A DNA stretch of 38,219 bases from Haloferacaceae archaeon (GTDB lineage: Archaea; Halobacteriota; Halobacteria; Halobacteriales; Haloferacaceae), in NCBI GenBank assembly GCA_003554115.1, contig PWFE01000133.1, positions 1 to 38,219 on the forward strand, written 5' to 3'. Both the position numbers and the translations under genes were made by a program. Every line of letters starts with the position of its first letter. Position 1 is the stretch's first letter. The notes under the pieces are model-generated. The model searched no databases. It was given only the letters and a program-made list of their open reading frames with translations, and was not told the DNA's origin. This document shows, piece after piece, positions 23,291 to 31,977 of this stretch.

Positions 23291-25395
23291 GCGAAGAACA
23301 CCGCAAAGCCTTCGTCGCCGAAAGCGAGGAAGGAATCACCGAACTCAACAATGCACTGCTTGCCCTCGAATCAGATCCGTCTGATGCCGAGGCGATGGAC
23401 CAGATTTTCCGCACTGCCCACACGCTCAAAGGCAACGGGGCAGCGATGGGCTACGACTCGGTCAGCGGGCTGGCTCACGAACTCGAAGACCTGCTCGATG
23501 AGGTTCGAGCCGGCGATATCGAAGTCACCCCCGAGCTGATGGATCTGCTGTTCGACGGCGTCGACTATCTGGGGGCGATGATCGACGACATCGCCGACGC
23601 CGGAGAAACCGAGATCGACGCTTCGGCAATCGAAGCGGACCTCCGAAAACTCATCGAGACAGGGACCGTTCCCGGTGCCGACAGCACAGCCGACAGTGGT
23701 TCGACCGACACAGCGGCTGAAGACGCCGAAACCGAAGCCGCTGGCGAAGAAGAAACAACCGAAGACGCCGAGGCCGAGCCCGTCGACATCGAGTTGCCCG
23801 AGGAATTGGCCGACGACGAACTCGACACCGGTCATGCGGTGTTCCGAGCCACGGTTGGACTCGGTGAGTCGGCGATGCAGGGCGTCGACGCCATCTTCGT
23901 GCTGCAAGCACTCGATGACGCCTACGACAGCTTCGTGACCGAGCCGGCCCGGGAGACAATCGAGGACGGCGAGTTCGACGAGACGTTCGATCTGTATCTG
24001 ATCGATTCCTCGCAGGAAGCCATCGAGAGTGGGCTCAGCGCGCTGAGCAAGGTCGAATCAGTTGACGTCAGGCCGGTGACAGCCATCGTCGAGGACCCGA
24101 TGACCGCCAGCGAGGCGGCAGAACTGGAGGTGGCACAGTCATCAGGTGACGACGATGACGGTGAAACTGAAACCGACGACAGCGATGCAGAGACGGGCGA
24201 GGACGACGACAGTGGCTCACGGTCGGCAGGCGGTCGATCGACGCCCAAACGCAGCAAAAAAGACGGCACCAACATCGCCTCGGTACGGGTAGACGTCGAC
24301 CAGCTTGATGAGTTGTACAGTCTGGTCGAACAGCTCGTCACAAGCCGGATCAAGCTCCGCCGAGAGATGGAGTCAGCGGGGATGGATTCGGACAATCTCG
24401 ATGAGCTTGATAAAATCACGGCCAACCTCCAGAACACAGCGATGGATATGCGGCTGATTCCGCTGTCAAAAGTCGTCGACACTTTCCCACGGCTGGTTCG
24501 GGATGTCGCCCGTGATACCGGCAAACAGGTCAACTTCAGCGTCTCGGGTTCGGACATCGAGTTGGACCGAACCATTCTGACCGAGATCCGCGATCCGTTG
24601 ATTCACATTCTGCGCAACGCGGTCGACCACGGCGTCGAGCCACCCGAAGAACGCGAAGCCAACGGTAAAGCGCCCACGGGCTCGGTGTCGCTGACCGCAA
24701 CCCGCGAGCGCGATCACGTCACAATTGAGGTCGCCGACGACGGTGCAGGCCTCGACAAAGAGGTGCTCAAACGGAAGGCGATCGAGAAAGGCGTCAAAAC
24801 CGAAAGCGAATTGGAGTTGATGGACGACCAGGAGATCTACGAACTCATCTTCCATCCCGGCTTTTCGACCGCCGACGAGGTCACCGACGTCAGTGGCCGC
24901 GGCGTGGGAATGGACGTTGTCCACAACACGGTTAAACAGCTTGACGGCACCGTCACTGTCGACAGTGAGTTGGGCGAAGGAACCGTTGTTCGACTCCGTC
25001 TGCCGGTGACGGTGGCGATTGTGAAAGTGATGTTCGTCGAAGTCGGCGGCACCGAGTACGGCATTCCGGTCAAAAACATCGCCGAGGTCACTCGCGCCAA
25101 AAACATCAGCATGACCAACAACAAGGAGATCATCAAACACGACGACGACATCTACCCCGTCTTGCGACTCAGCGACGTACTCGATGAGCCGAGTTCGGTC
25201 AACGGCGACGGGATGCTGTTGCGGATTCGGGACGGAAAACGGAAAGTCGCCCTGCACTGCGATCAGGTGATCGATCAAGAAGAAGTCGTCGTCAAGCCGC
25301 TCGAAGGCGTCCTGAGCGGGATTCCGGGGCTCAGCGGCACGGCCGTGTTGGGTGATGGAGACGTAGTGGCTGTGCTCGATGTGGTGACACTATGA
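23287..25395 (+). CDS. cheA: chemotaxis histidine kinase CheA
   Basis: 702 residues. The Hpt domain (1-110) has the phosphorylated His45 in TAHTLKGNG. An acidic Thr/Glu/Ala-rich linker follows, then a CheY-binding P2-like domain (about 180-280), another acidic linker, the dimerisation helices, an ATPase domain with NAVDHGVEPPEER, VADDGAGLD and SGRGVGMDVV, and a C-terminal CheW-like domain with PVKNIAEVTRAKNIS. It phosphorylates CheY and CheB in response to receptor state. It overlaps cheB and cheR by four bases each, so the three are translationally coupled. The long acidic linkers are a normal haloarchaeal trait. Confidence 0.97.
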   Translation: MSEEHRKAFVAESEEGITELNNALLALESDPSDAEAMDQIFRTAHTLKGNGAAMGYDSVSGLAHELEDLLDEVRAGDIEVTPELMDLLFDGVDYLGAMIDDIADAGETEIDASAIEADLRKLIETGTVPGADSTADSGSTDTAAEDAETEAAGEEETTEDAEAEPVDIELPEELADDELDTGHAVFRATVGLGESAMQGVDAIFVLQALDDAYDSFVTEPARETIEDGEFDETFDLYLIDSSQEAIESGLSALSKVESVDVRPVTAIVEDPMTASEAAELEVAQSSGDDDDGETETDDSDAETGEDDDSGSRSAGGRSTPKRSKKDGTNIASVRVDVDQLDELYSLVEQLVTSRIKLRREMESAGMDSDNLDELDKITANLQNTAMDMRLIPLSKVVDTFPRLVRDVARDTGKQVNFSVSGSDIELDRTILTEIRDPLIHILRNAVDHGVEPPEEREANGKAPTGSVSLTATRERDHVTIEVADDGAGLDKEVLKRKAIEKGVKTESELELMDDQEIYELIFHPGFSTADEVTDVSGRGVGMDVVHNTVKQLDGTVTVDSELGEGTVVRLRLPVTVAIVKVMFVEVGGTEYGIPVKNIAEVTRAKNISMTNNKEIIKHDDDIYPVLRLSDVLDEPSSVNGDGMLLRIRDGKRKVALHCDQVIDQEEVVVKPLEGVLSGIPGLSGTAVLGDGDVVAVLDVVTL

Positions 25396-26210
25396 CCGCA
25401 GCAAGCGACGGGTTCATGCGAGTAATCCGCCACATTCAGGATGAAGTCGACTTCGAACCAGAGTACTACAACGAGGCGTATCTGAACCGCCGAATCAGCG
25501 CGCGCATGCGTCGACAGGATGTCGAGGAGTACGACGCGTATCTCTCGGTGCTCCAAGACGACCCTAACGAAAAGGAGGCGCTGATGGACTCGCTGACGAT
25601 CAACGTCACCAACTTCTTCCGCAACGGCAAGATGTGGGAGGCACTCCGGGAGGTCCTCCGGGAGTTGACCACCGAGAACCGCTCGGTCAAAGCTTGGAGT
25701 GCGCCCTGTGCGGACGGTCGCGAGCCGTATTCGCTGTATATGCTGGCGATGGACGACCGGCAGATCGACGAATCGCGGCTCTCAGTGCTCGGTACAGACA
25801 TCAGCGATGAGGCGCTTGAAAACGCCCGCGCTGGCGTCTATGAGACGACCCGAACCACCGATATCGGCGATGAGCTCAGTCTGCTGGATCGGCCCGAACA
25901 GTACGTCGACGTCGAAGAAAATACGTTCACGGTCAAACCCGAGATACGTCGACAGATCAGCTTTGAGCGCCACGACCTGATCCAAGACGGCCCGAAGCGA
26001 AACTACGATCTGGTGTTCTGTCGGAACCTGCTGATCTACATCGACAGTGAGTACAAACTCCCGGTGTTCGAGACGCTGACTGACTCGCTGAACCCCGGCG
26101 GCTATCTGGTTGTTGGGATGACAGAAACCGTCCCACAGGAGATCCGCTCGGAGTTCGAACCGGTGAACAAACGGTGCCGAATCTACAAGTACACCCCGGA
26201 GAGTAGATAA
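25392..26210 (+). CDS. cheR: chemotaxis protein-glutamate O-methyltransferase CheR
   Basis: 272 residues. The N-terminal helical domain carries NRRISARMRRQDVEEYDAYL and is followed by LTINVTNFFRN. The SAM-binding domain has WSAPCADGREPYSLYML, a variant of the usual WSAGCSTGEEPYS, then VLGTDISDEALENAR and DLVFCRNLLIYID. It methylates receptor glutamates, opposing CheB. No receptor-tethering pentapeptide-binding signature is obvious. It starts in the cheA stop (ATGA) and is followed after four bases by the HEAT-repeat gene. Confidence 0.96.
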   Translation: MTAASDGFMRVIRHIQDEVDFEPEYYNEAYLNRRISARMRRQDVEEYDAYLSVLQDDPNEKEALMDSLTINVTNFFRNGKMWEALREVLRELTTENRSVKAWSAPCADGREPYSLYMLAMDDRQIDESRLSVLGTDISDEALENARAGVYETTRTTDIGDELSLLDRPEQYVDVEENTFTVKPEIRRQISFERHDLIQDGPKRNYDLVFCRNLLIYIDSEYKLPVFETLTDSLNPGGYLVVGMTETVPQEIRSEFEPVNKRCRIYKYTPESR

Positions 26211-26214
26211 CCGT

Positions 26215-27429
26215 ATGTCTCTTTATCATCTCGCACGCGACGGTGATGCTGAGGGGATGCGGGAGTTGCTGTTGGAAAGCGAAAGCCCCGCAGTCCGTGC
26301 GCGTGCGGCCAAACTGCTCGGCCAAACCGTCGACAGCACCGACAGCGAGTCGGTCGAGACACTGGTCTCGGCGTCAGTGACCGATGACGAAGAGGACGTT
26401 CGGGCCGCAGCCGTCGAAGGCCTCGATGAGATCGGCTCGGAGGCTGTCGAGCAGCTGTTGGTCAAAATCACCGGCTCGAAAGTTCGGGAGGGTGCCGACT
26501 GGGCGACCGCAAAGAAGTTCGCCAACGCGCTGGGTTCGGACATTCCCGAACTCCGGATGGCCGCCGCCAGCGCGCTCGGACAACTCGGCGAGGCCTCTGC
26601 GGTGCCGAACCTCGCCAAAGCACTCGAAGACGAGAATCCAAACGTTCGCGTCCGCGCCTGTGCGGCGTTAGCCCAACTCGATCATCCGAAAGCCGTTCCG
26701 GCGCTTATTAGTCGGCTGTCAGATCCGCACGGAAAAGTTCGCCGCGAGGCGGCCGTCGCGCTGGCCTCGATCGGGACTGATCAGGCGCTCGCAGCACTGC
26801 TGGATATGTTGGACGACTCAAGTACGTCGATCCGACGGATTGCGGCGGCCTCGCTGGGTGAGGCTGGTACCGTCAGAGCCGTCCAGCCGCTGACGAACGC
26901 GCTTAACGATGAGAGCTCTGCGGTCCGGAGTGCGGCGGTGTTTTCGATTATCGAACTGCTGTCGAACGCGCCGACCCAACAGAGCCACCAGATCCGTGAT
27001 ACGGTTGTCTCCGAGCTGAAAGGAGCCGACAGCGCGACAATCAAGCCGCTGGTCGAAATTCTCGACGAGAGTAGCCAGCGTCGACAACGGCGCAACGCGG
27101 CGTGGTTTCTTGGCCGTGTGGTCGCCGATGCCGACCCGCACATCGTCGAGGTGCTCGTCACCGCGCTCGAAAGCGACGACAACTCGACGGCGCAGTTCGC
27201 CGCAACAAGCCTCTCGGAGATCGGCGGCGAGTTGGTCGAAGACGAACTGCTGGAGTTCGTCACCGACACCAGCAACGACGACGAGGCCCGTGCGAAAGCG
27301 GTGTTCGTCCTCGGACAGGTCGGGGGTCAGCGGTCGGCCGACAAGATACAGCAACTCACCGAAGACGACAGCAAAGAGGTCCGCAAGCGTGCGTTCGCTG
27401 CGGTCTCGAAGTTCCGAGGTCGACAGTGA
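26215..27429 (+). CDS. HEAT-repeat protein of the archaeal taxis cluster
   Basis: 404 residues of about 12 PBS-lyase-type HEAT repeats; repeating units read like DEEDVRAAAVEGLDEIGSEA, ELRMAAASALGQLGEASAV and NVRVRACAALAQLDHPKAV. The fold is an alpha solenoid suited to protein binding. In Halobacterium a HEAT-repeat protein encoded next to cheF interacts with taxis proteins (CheF group and CheD); the present gene occupies the same place and is likely the equivalent. No catalytic motif is present, so a cyanobacterial phycobilin lyase function is unlikely. It starts four bases after cheR and precedes cheF by 61 bases. Confidence 0.88.
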   Translation: MSLYHLARDGDAEGMRELLLESESPAVRARAAKLLGQTVDSTDSESVETLVSASVTDDEEDVRAAAVEGLDEIGSEAVEQLLVKITGSKVREGADWATAKKFANALGSDIPELRMAAASALGQLGEASAVPNLAKALEDENPNVRVRACAALAQLDHPKAVPALISRLSDPHGKVRREAAVALASIGTDQALAALLDMLDDSSTSIRRIAAASLGEAGTVRAVQPLTNALNDESSAVRSAAVFSIIELLSNAPTQQSHQIRDTVVSELKGADSATIKPLVEILDESSQRRQRRNAAWFLGRVVADADPHIVEVLVTALESDDNSTAQFAATSLSEIGGELVEDELLEFVTDTSNDDEARAKAVFVLGQVGGQRSADKIQQLTEDDSKEVRKRAFAAVSKFRGRQ

Positions 27430-27490
27430 ACACTAAGAGACCCCCGGTTGAAGTGACTGTCACGAAAAACCATCTAGGGGCTGAGTAAGT

Positions 27491-28354
27491 ATGAGTGAAG
27501 GCGAGTACAAGATGCTTGATACGAAAGGGCGGTTCGCCCAGGCTGTCAAAGATGGCAGAGCCATCAATGACGTCTCGTGGACACAGGGCCGAATCCTGCT
27601 GTCGAACCGGCGGATAATCCTCGCGAGCAATCAGGGCAAGCGAACGATTCCCCTTTCGAAAATCAAGGGTGTCGGTGGTCGACACGACCCCAACCAGAAC
27701 ATCGCTGCGGTCTCAAGCTATCTCAGCCTCAAAATCGAAGACACCGTCATGTTGATCTCGGCGGCCGACCACGAGGAGTTCAAGCTCTCTGTTTATAAAG
27801 CGGTGCTCGATCAGAAAGTCGCCCAAGCCAAACATCCAGCAGTCGCCGGCGGCGTCGTCCAGGATACGCCGTGGGAGAAAGCCCGGATAAAAGTCGAAGA
27901 AGATGCAATCGCCGCCGCACTCAAAAGTGGCTCGTTCGTCCGCTTGGACCTTGATGACATCAGCGGCGTCGAAACCGACCAGCGAACGGTCGACGGCGAA
28001 AAGAAGGTCGTTATTCAGGTCTCACACGTCGAAGGCGATACCAGCGTCCAGACGCACCTGACTGGTCCCAAGCGCATCTGTATGTTCCTCCAGTCGTTCC
28101 TCGCAGAGGGCGAACGCCGAAGTAAAACCAACGTTGATCTCTCAGAATCCGACAAGGAGGGGCTGATGGCGCTGTACTCCGGTGTCTCGCCGTTCGAGAT
28201 TCCGGCGTTTATCGGCAAAGACGTCGACGACGTCGAAGACATCTTCGAGCGACTGGTCGAACTTGATATTCTCGATGAGGTGCGGGTCCGCCGGGAAGTC
28301 ACACTCAACTCGCGTGGCCGCAACATCGCCAGCGAAGCGATGAACGACCAGTAG
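27491..28354 (+). CDS. cheF: archaeal taxis adaptor CheF
   Basis: 287 residues of the CheF family (formerly DUF439). The N-terminal half has beta-rich segments such as SWTQGRILLSNRRIILASNQG and KRTIPLSKIKGVGG, and the C-terminal part is a winged-helix-like tail with DVEDIFERLVELDILDEV and VTLNSRGRNIA. CheF bridges phosphorylated CheY to the archaellum switch (ArlC/D/E), a function unique to archaea. Only one cheF copy is present here, whereas some haloarchaea have two in tandem. It is the last gene of the plus-strand taxis operon. Confidence 0.93.
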   Translation: MSEGEYKMLDTKGRFAQAVKDGRAINDVSWTQGRILLSNRRIILASNQGKRTIPLSKIKGVGGRHDPNQNIAAVSSYLSLKIEDTVMLISAADHEEFKLSVYKAVLDQKVAQAKHPAVAGGVVQDTPWEKARIKVEEDAIAAALKSGSFVRLDLDDISGVETDQRTVDGEKKVVIQVSHVEGDTSVQTHLTGPKRICMFLQSFLAEGERRSKTNVDLSESDKEGLMALYSGVSPFEIPAFIGKDVDDVEDIFERLVELDILDEVRVRREVTLNSRGRNIASEAMNDQ

Positions 28355-28385
28355 TTCCTTGCCGTCTGTTGGCGTCTATGATCGT

Positions 28386-29129
28386 ATGTACGGTGTCGTT
28401 CCAGCCGCTGGCACAGGAACTCGACTTCGCCCACTGACCGACGAAACCCCGAAAGGCTTGGTCTCGGTCGGCAATCGGCCACTGTTGGACCACGTGTTCG
28501 ACCGGCTGCTTGAGGCGGGAGTCGACGAACTCGTCGTCATCGTTGGCTACCAACTCGACACACTCATCGACTACTACGGGGATGCCTACCGCGGGCTGCC
28601 GATCACCTACGTCCACCAGCGCGACCAACTCGGGTTGGGACATGCAGTCGCCCGGTGTGAGGCGGTCGTCTCGGGGCCTTTTGTCGTCTGCAACGGCGAT
28701 AACGTGTTTCAGCGCCCCCAACGGGCGGCTCTCGAGCGCGCACGCGATGAAGACGTCGACGCTGTGTTAGTCTCTGAAGAGGTGAGCCGCGAGCAGGCTA
28801 CAAAAACAGGCGTTATCGAAACTGACGGCAGCCGGGTCGACACAACCGGCGGGAGGCGGGTCGAACGAGTGGTCGAAAAACCCGACAAGCCGCCGTCGCG
28901 GCTTTCGACAACTGGCTGGTACGTGCTCTCTGAAGAAATTTTCGACGCCCTCGCATTGCTCCGGCCGAGCGACCACGGTGAGTACGAACTCAGCGATGCA
29001 GTCTCGCTGTTGGCCCAAGCCGGTGCGAGTGTCGAGACTGTCCCGCTCAGCGGCTGGCGGGTTAATATCAACACACTCGAAGACGTCGACCGCGCCGAAC
29101 GGCTGCGCCGGGAGCGGGGCTCGGAGTGA
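28386..29129 (+). CDS. sugar-phosphate nucleotidyltransferase (AglF-like)
   Basis: 247 residues, a single NTP-transferase domain. The nucleotide-binding signature is VVPAAGTGTRLRPLTDETPK (4-23), followed by DELVVIVGYQ, the metal-site Asp in FVVCNGDNVF, VVEKPDKPPSRL and HGEYELSDAV. The size and these blocks resemble Haloferax AglF, a glucose-1-phosphate uridylyltransferase of the N-glycosylation pathway, but orthology is not shown. It lacks the left-handed beta-helix domain of GlmU-type enzymes. Its ATG is 31 bases after cheF, so read-through from the taxis operon is possible; archaellins are N-glycosylated, which would make a link sensible but unproven. Confidence 0.88.
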   Translation: MYGVVPAAGTGTRLRPLTDETPKGLVSVGNRPLLDHVFDRLLEAGVDELVVIVGYQLDTLIDYYGDAYRGLPITYVHQRDQLGLGHAVARCEAVVSGPFVVCNGDNVFQRPQRAALERARDEDVDAVLVSEEVSREQATKTGVIETDGSRVDTTGGRRVERVVEKPDKPPSRLSTTGWYVLSEEIFDALALLRPSDHGEYELSDAVSLLAQAGASVETVPLSGWRVNINTLEDVDRAERLRRERGSE

Positions 29130-29145
29130 GTAGTGGGCGACTACT
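29129..29145. terminator. hairpin between convergent genes, likely bidirectional terminator
   Basis: AGTAGT-GGGCG-ACTACT is a perfect 6-base stem spanning the gap between the nucleotidyltransferase stop (29127-29129) and the MBL hydrolase stop (29145-29147). It is placed to act on both strands. Confidence 0.45.
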
Positions 29146-29888
29146 TATATACACGAAATGTCGACGCTGTCGAGGTCGTCGGGTACGCTGACCACAGCCG
29201 AAGTGTAGTTCTCGACCGTCGATTCGAGTTCGGCGGCATGTGGCTCAGTCTCCGGAAAGAGATGAGTCAGATACACCGCCTCAACGGTAATCGCTCCGAG
29301 TGAGTTGCCGAGTTCGGTCGGTGTTGTATGTCCCTCCGTTGCAGTGCCATCCGGAAACGAACACTCGTGGACTAACACGTCAGAGCCGTCAGCGAGCCCA
29401 AACACGTCGACGGTGGGCGCAGTATCGCCGCTGATCGTGAGCTTGTCGCCGAACCGGTAGGCGAAACACCGCGCCGAGTGGGCGGTCTCGACGTATGTGA
29501 TCTGGTGGGGACCGAGTTCGAAGCTGCCTGGCGCAGGGTCGAGTTCGGTCACTGTGAGGTCGGCCCGTTCGGTGAGATTGTCGACCACTAAGAGCCTCTC
29601 GCAGACCGCGGCTGTGTCGGGTGGGCCGTACACGGTGAGTTCAGGCGTCCCGTCGAGCCACCGAGCCTTGAGAAGCGTCGACAGATCGGCGATATGGTCG
29701 AGATGCAGGTGAGTAAAGACGATGGCGTCGACCGCGGTGTGGGCAGTGCCGGTCTGGGCGAGTCGGTGGGTCGTGCCGCTGCCGCAGTCGACGAGCAGCG
29801 TGTGATTGCCGCGCTCGACGAGGAAACTGGTCTGGAGGCGATTCGGCGAGGGGAGTGGGCTTCCGGTGCCGAGAAACGTCAGGCGCAT
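29145..29888 (-). CDS. MBL-fold metallo-hydrolase (RNase Z-like fold)
   Basis: 247 residues. It starts MRLTFLGTGSPLPSPNRLQT and has the zinc motif THLHLDHIADL (His-x-His-x-Asp-His), a downstream His in the VETAHSARCFAYRF segment, Asp in ISGDTAP, and a final His in VYLTHLFPE. The overall layout is that of the RNase Z/arylsulfatase branch. It is shorter than archaeal tRNase Z and lacks a clear exosite arm, so it is probably a small-molecule or general hydrolase. The ATG at 29888 begins the first strand; a frame extension to 29966 is unsupported. It is the last gene of a minus-strand group. Confidence 0.85.
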   Translation of the reverse strand: MRLTFLGTGSPLPSPNRLQTSFLVERGNHTLLVDCGSGTTHRLAQTGTAHTAVDAIVFTHLHLDHIADLSTLLKARWLDGTPELTVYGPPDTAAVCERLLVVDNLTERADLTVTELDPAPGSFELGPHQITYVETAHSARCFAYRFGDKLTISGDTAPTVDVFGLADGSDVLVHECSFPDGTATEGHTTPTELGNSLGAITVEAVYLTHLFPETEPHAAELESTVENYTSAVVSVPDDLDSVDISCI

Positions 29889-29970
29889 ACCCACCGAAAC
29901 GTCGACCGGCCCAAAGTCGTTTGCTGCCAACGACTTGATGTGGTGGTTGGCAGTCCCACCACACAACCGC

Positions 29971-30522
29971 CTACCGTCCGGTTAACCCGACTCGTCGAGC
30001 GGCGCGCCGAACTACGCCGAAACCCGGATAGCCGTCTTCTCGCCACACAACGAGTGCGATGGCCGCAAAGACGAACTCAGACAGAAAGTAGGGATCGCCT
30101 AACGACTCGACAAAGAGTCCGATAACAGTTGGCGCGCCGTTGTCGTACGGCTCGACCGCCACGAGGGGCCACAGCAGAAAGCCCGGATCGGTCCCACCCC
30201 ACAGCGCGGGGAGAGCGTCGATCAAAATGTGCGAGACGGCACCGACACTGAAGGCAATCGCGTACTCGGCACGGCTGTAGCGTGCTGCCAGCAGATAGAC
30301 GACTACCACGAGCGGACCGATTAACACGAACGAGTGTGCCAGTGTCCGGCCGGTCGGCAGCACGCCGAGATACCACGCCAACGGTTTGTCGACCAGATCC
30401 GGAAACTGGCTGCCGAACAGCAGTACGACCGCCGCGATCTCACCCGGCGGCCTGTTTTTGCGCGTACGAGACAGCAGTGTATAGCAGAGATACGCAATCG
30501 CTGCGTGTCCAAGGGGCCACAT
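29971..30522 (-). CDS. membrane-bound metal-dependent hydrolase (YdjM/DUF457 family)
   Basis: 183 residues with four to five hydrophobic segments. The start MWPLGHAAIAYL and the segments FGSQFPDLVDKPLAW, GRTLAHSFVL and VGAVSHILIDALPALWGG carry the conserved His and Asp residues (H-x-D type metal ligands) of the YdjM family. Related bacterial proteins are LexA-regulated inner-membrane proteins of unknown substrate. It is 24 bases downstream of the orphan membrane-protein gene and 82 bases upstream of the MBL hydrolase gene; cooperation is not evident. Confidence 0.85.
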   Translation of the reverse strand: MWPLGHAAIAYLCYTLLSRTRKNRPPGEIAAVVLLFGSQFPDLVDKPLAWYLGVLPTGRTLAHSFVLIGPLVVVVYLLAARYSRAEYAIAFSVGAVSHILIDALPALWGGTDPGFLLWPLVAVEPYDNGAPTVIGLFVESLGDPYFLSEFVFAAIALVVWREDGYPGFGVVRRAARRVGLTGR

Positions 30523-30546
30523 TGGATTACGTCTCGGGGCGATCTG

Positions 30547-31977
30547 TCATAATGCCGGTGGTCTCGGCTCGTCGACCAGTAGCCCACCGACGAGCACGGC
30601 CGAACTCACCAGCACGTGGGCGGTGGTCTCAGGCATCGAACTGAACAGCAACAGCAGCGGCACCCCGAGAATCACGCCGACCACATACCCACCAAGAACT
30701 CCCAGCACTCGCCCGAGAGCCACACAACAGCCACCCACCACGAGGGCGACACCCACTGGATGACCACCAGAGAGCCAGACGACTGTAGCCACTAGCCACG
30801 TCGAGACACCTGCAGCCGAAAGTAGGCTGAGACTACCACCGGCTACTGCCAGCGGAATCACTACCCGTGCCAACAACTGCGCGCCGAGGACGCTCCCGTT
30901 AAGTACGGTTCCAACACCCTGCTCAGAGACGGTCGACTGTCGGTCCGTCGGTGAGACAAATGGACGGATAACACAGAGTCCCAGACAACACAGACAGCCA
31001 ACCACGAGAACGGTCCCGACCGGCAGCCGGTAGCCAACGCCTACCAGCCCCATCACCCCGAGTGGACCACCAACCATGACTGCCGGTGATGCCCAGTCGC
31101 TCGTCTGGGTGTCGGCTGCTGTCGGTAGCGCGCCTTGTGTGGCTGCCCACAGTGAGGCCACGCCCAAGAGTCCAGCCGGGACTCCGAGACCGACCACCGC
31201 CAGCGATTCCAGCGATCCAGTTTGCCAGCCTGCAAGCAGTAGCACACACCCCCCAGTCGCGGTGAGTCGACCCAGCCTGCCAGTGTGTGTGGTCAAACCC
31301 CAGTCGTCGACAGTTGCTCGCCACAGTGTCACAAGGCGTCGGTCGGTTCCGGCCGCCCGCCAACAGCCAACCAGCAGGCAGCCCGGAGCGATCCACGTTA
31401 CGGCGGCTACGGTCAGCGGGCCGTAAAGGCCCTGAGAGCCGAAGACCACCGTCTCAACGACGGCCACATCCGGCGCGCTCACCCACGAAACAGCGACGGC
31501 AACGCCGGCAAACCCAGCCAGCGCGATTGACTGTCGACCGGCTACAACCAGCAGCGCCCCACACAGCAGCCCAGCCCCAACAACAGTGAGTGTCGACAGT
31601 GTCGGCTGGCTGGCCCCGATCTGGTCGACCGACCGCACGACAGTGAGGCTTCCGGCGACAACCCCAACCAGACAGCCGCCCAGCAGGAGCCGGGTGTTCG
31701 GTGAAACTCGACTGACTGGCGTGTGCTGGCAGCCATGCGTTGTGTGGCCGAACAGTGATGCAGCCAGCGGTAATCCGAGAACGGCTCCGATCACGCTGAC
31801 GGCGTATGTAGGTGGTTGCAACGTGCGAAACCAAGCGTAGCTCCCGATGCCGACCCACAGCAACAGTGCGCTCACGCGGAGACCCGACCAGCCAACAGTC
31901 GAAAGGCGGTTGCTGAACGCGCTTTCCGTCTCGGGGGTCAGTGTCGTCGGCTCGGAGTGAGCGTCAGTCGACTGCAT
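30547..31977 (-). CDS. orphan polytopic membrane protein
   Basis: 476 residues and about 12-13 hydrophobic segments after a hydrophilic N-terminal tail of about 30 residues (MQSTDAHSEPTTLTPETESA). The segments are rich in Gly, Val, Leu and Cys, and conserved permease signatures of DctM (TRAP) or TctA families are not visible. I do not recognise the family. The ATG at 31977 lies inside the last codons of the TAXI-like gene (14-base overlap), so the two are translationally coupled and may form a receptor-membrane protein pair, with this protein as a possible permease. A frame extension to 32016 is not needed. Function is otherwise unknown. Confidence 0.7.
   Translation of the reverse strand: MQSTDAHSEPTTLTPETESAFSNRLSTVGWSGLRVSALLLWVGIGSYAWFRTLQPPTYAVSVIGAVLGLPLAASLFGHTTHGCQHTPVSRVSPNTRLLLGGCLVGVVAGSLTVVRSVDQIGASQPTLSTLTVVGAGLLCGALLVVAGRQSIALAGFAGVAVAVSWVSAPDVAVVETVVFGSQGLYGPLTVAAVTWIAPGCLLVGCWRAAGTDRRLVTLWRATVDDWGLTTHTGRLGRLTATGGCVLLLAGWQTGSLESLAVVGLGVPAGLLGVASLWAATQGALPTAADTQTSDWASPAVMVGGPLGVMGLVGVGYRLPVGTVLVVGCLCCLGLCVIRPFVSPTDRQSTVSEQGVGTVLNGSVLGAQLLARVVIPLAVAGGSLSLLSAAGVSTWLVATVVWLSGGHPVGVALVVGGCCVALGRVLGVLGGYVVGVILGVPLLLLFSSMPETTAHVLVSSAVLVGGLLVDEPRPPAL

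Noticed and set aside
29145..29888. tRNase Z assignment for the MBL-fold protein
   Set aside because: The zinc motif fits the fold, but the protein is shorter than archaeal tRNase Z and no exosite arm is visible, so the general name was kept.
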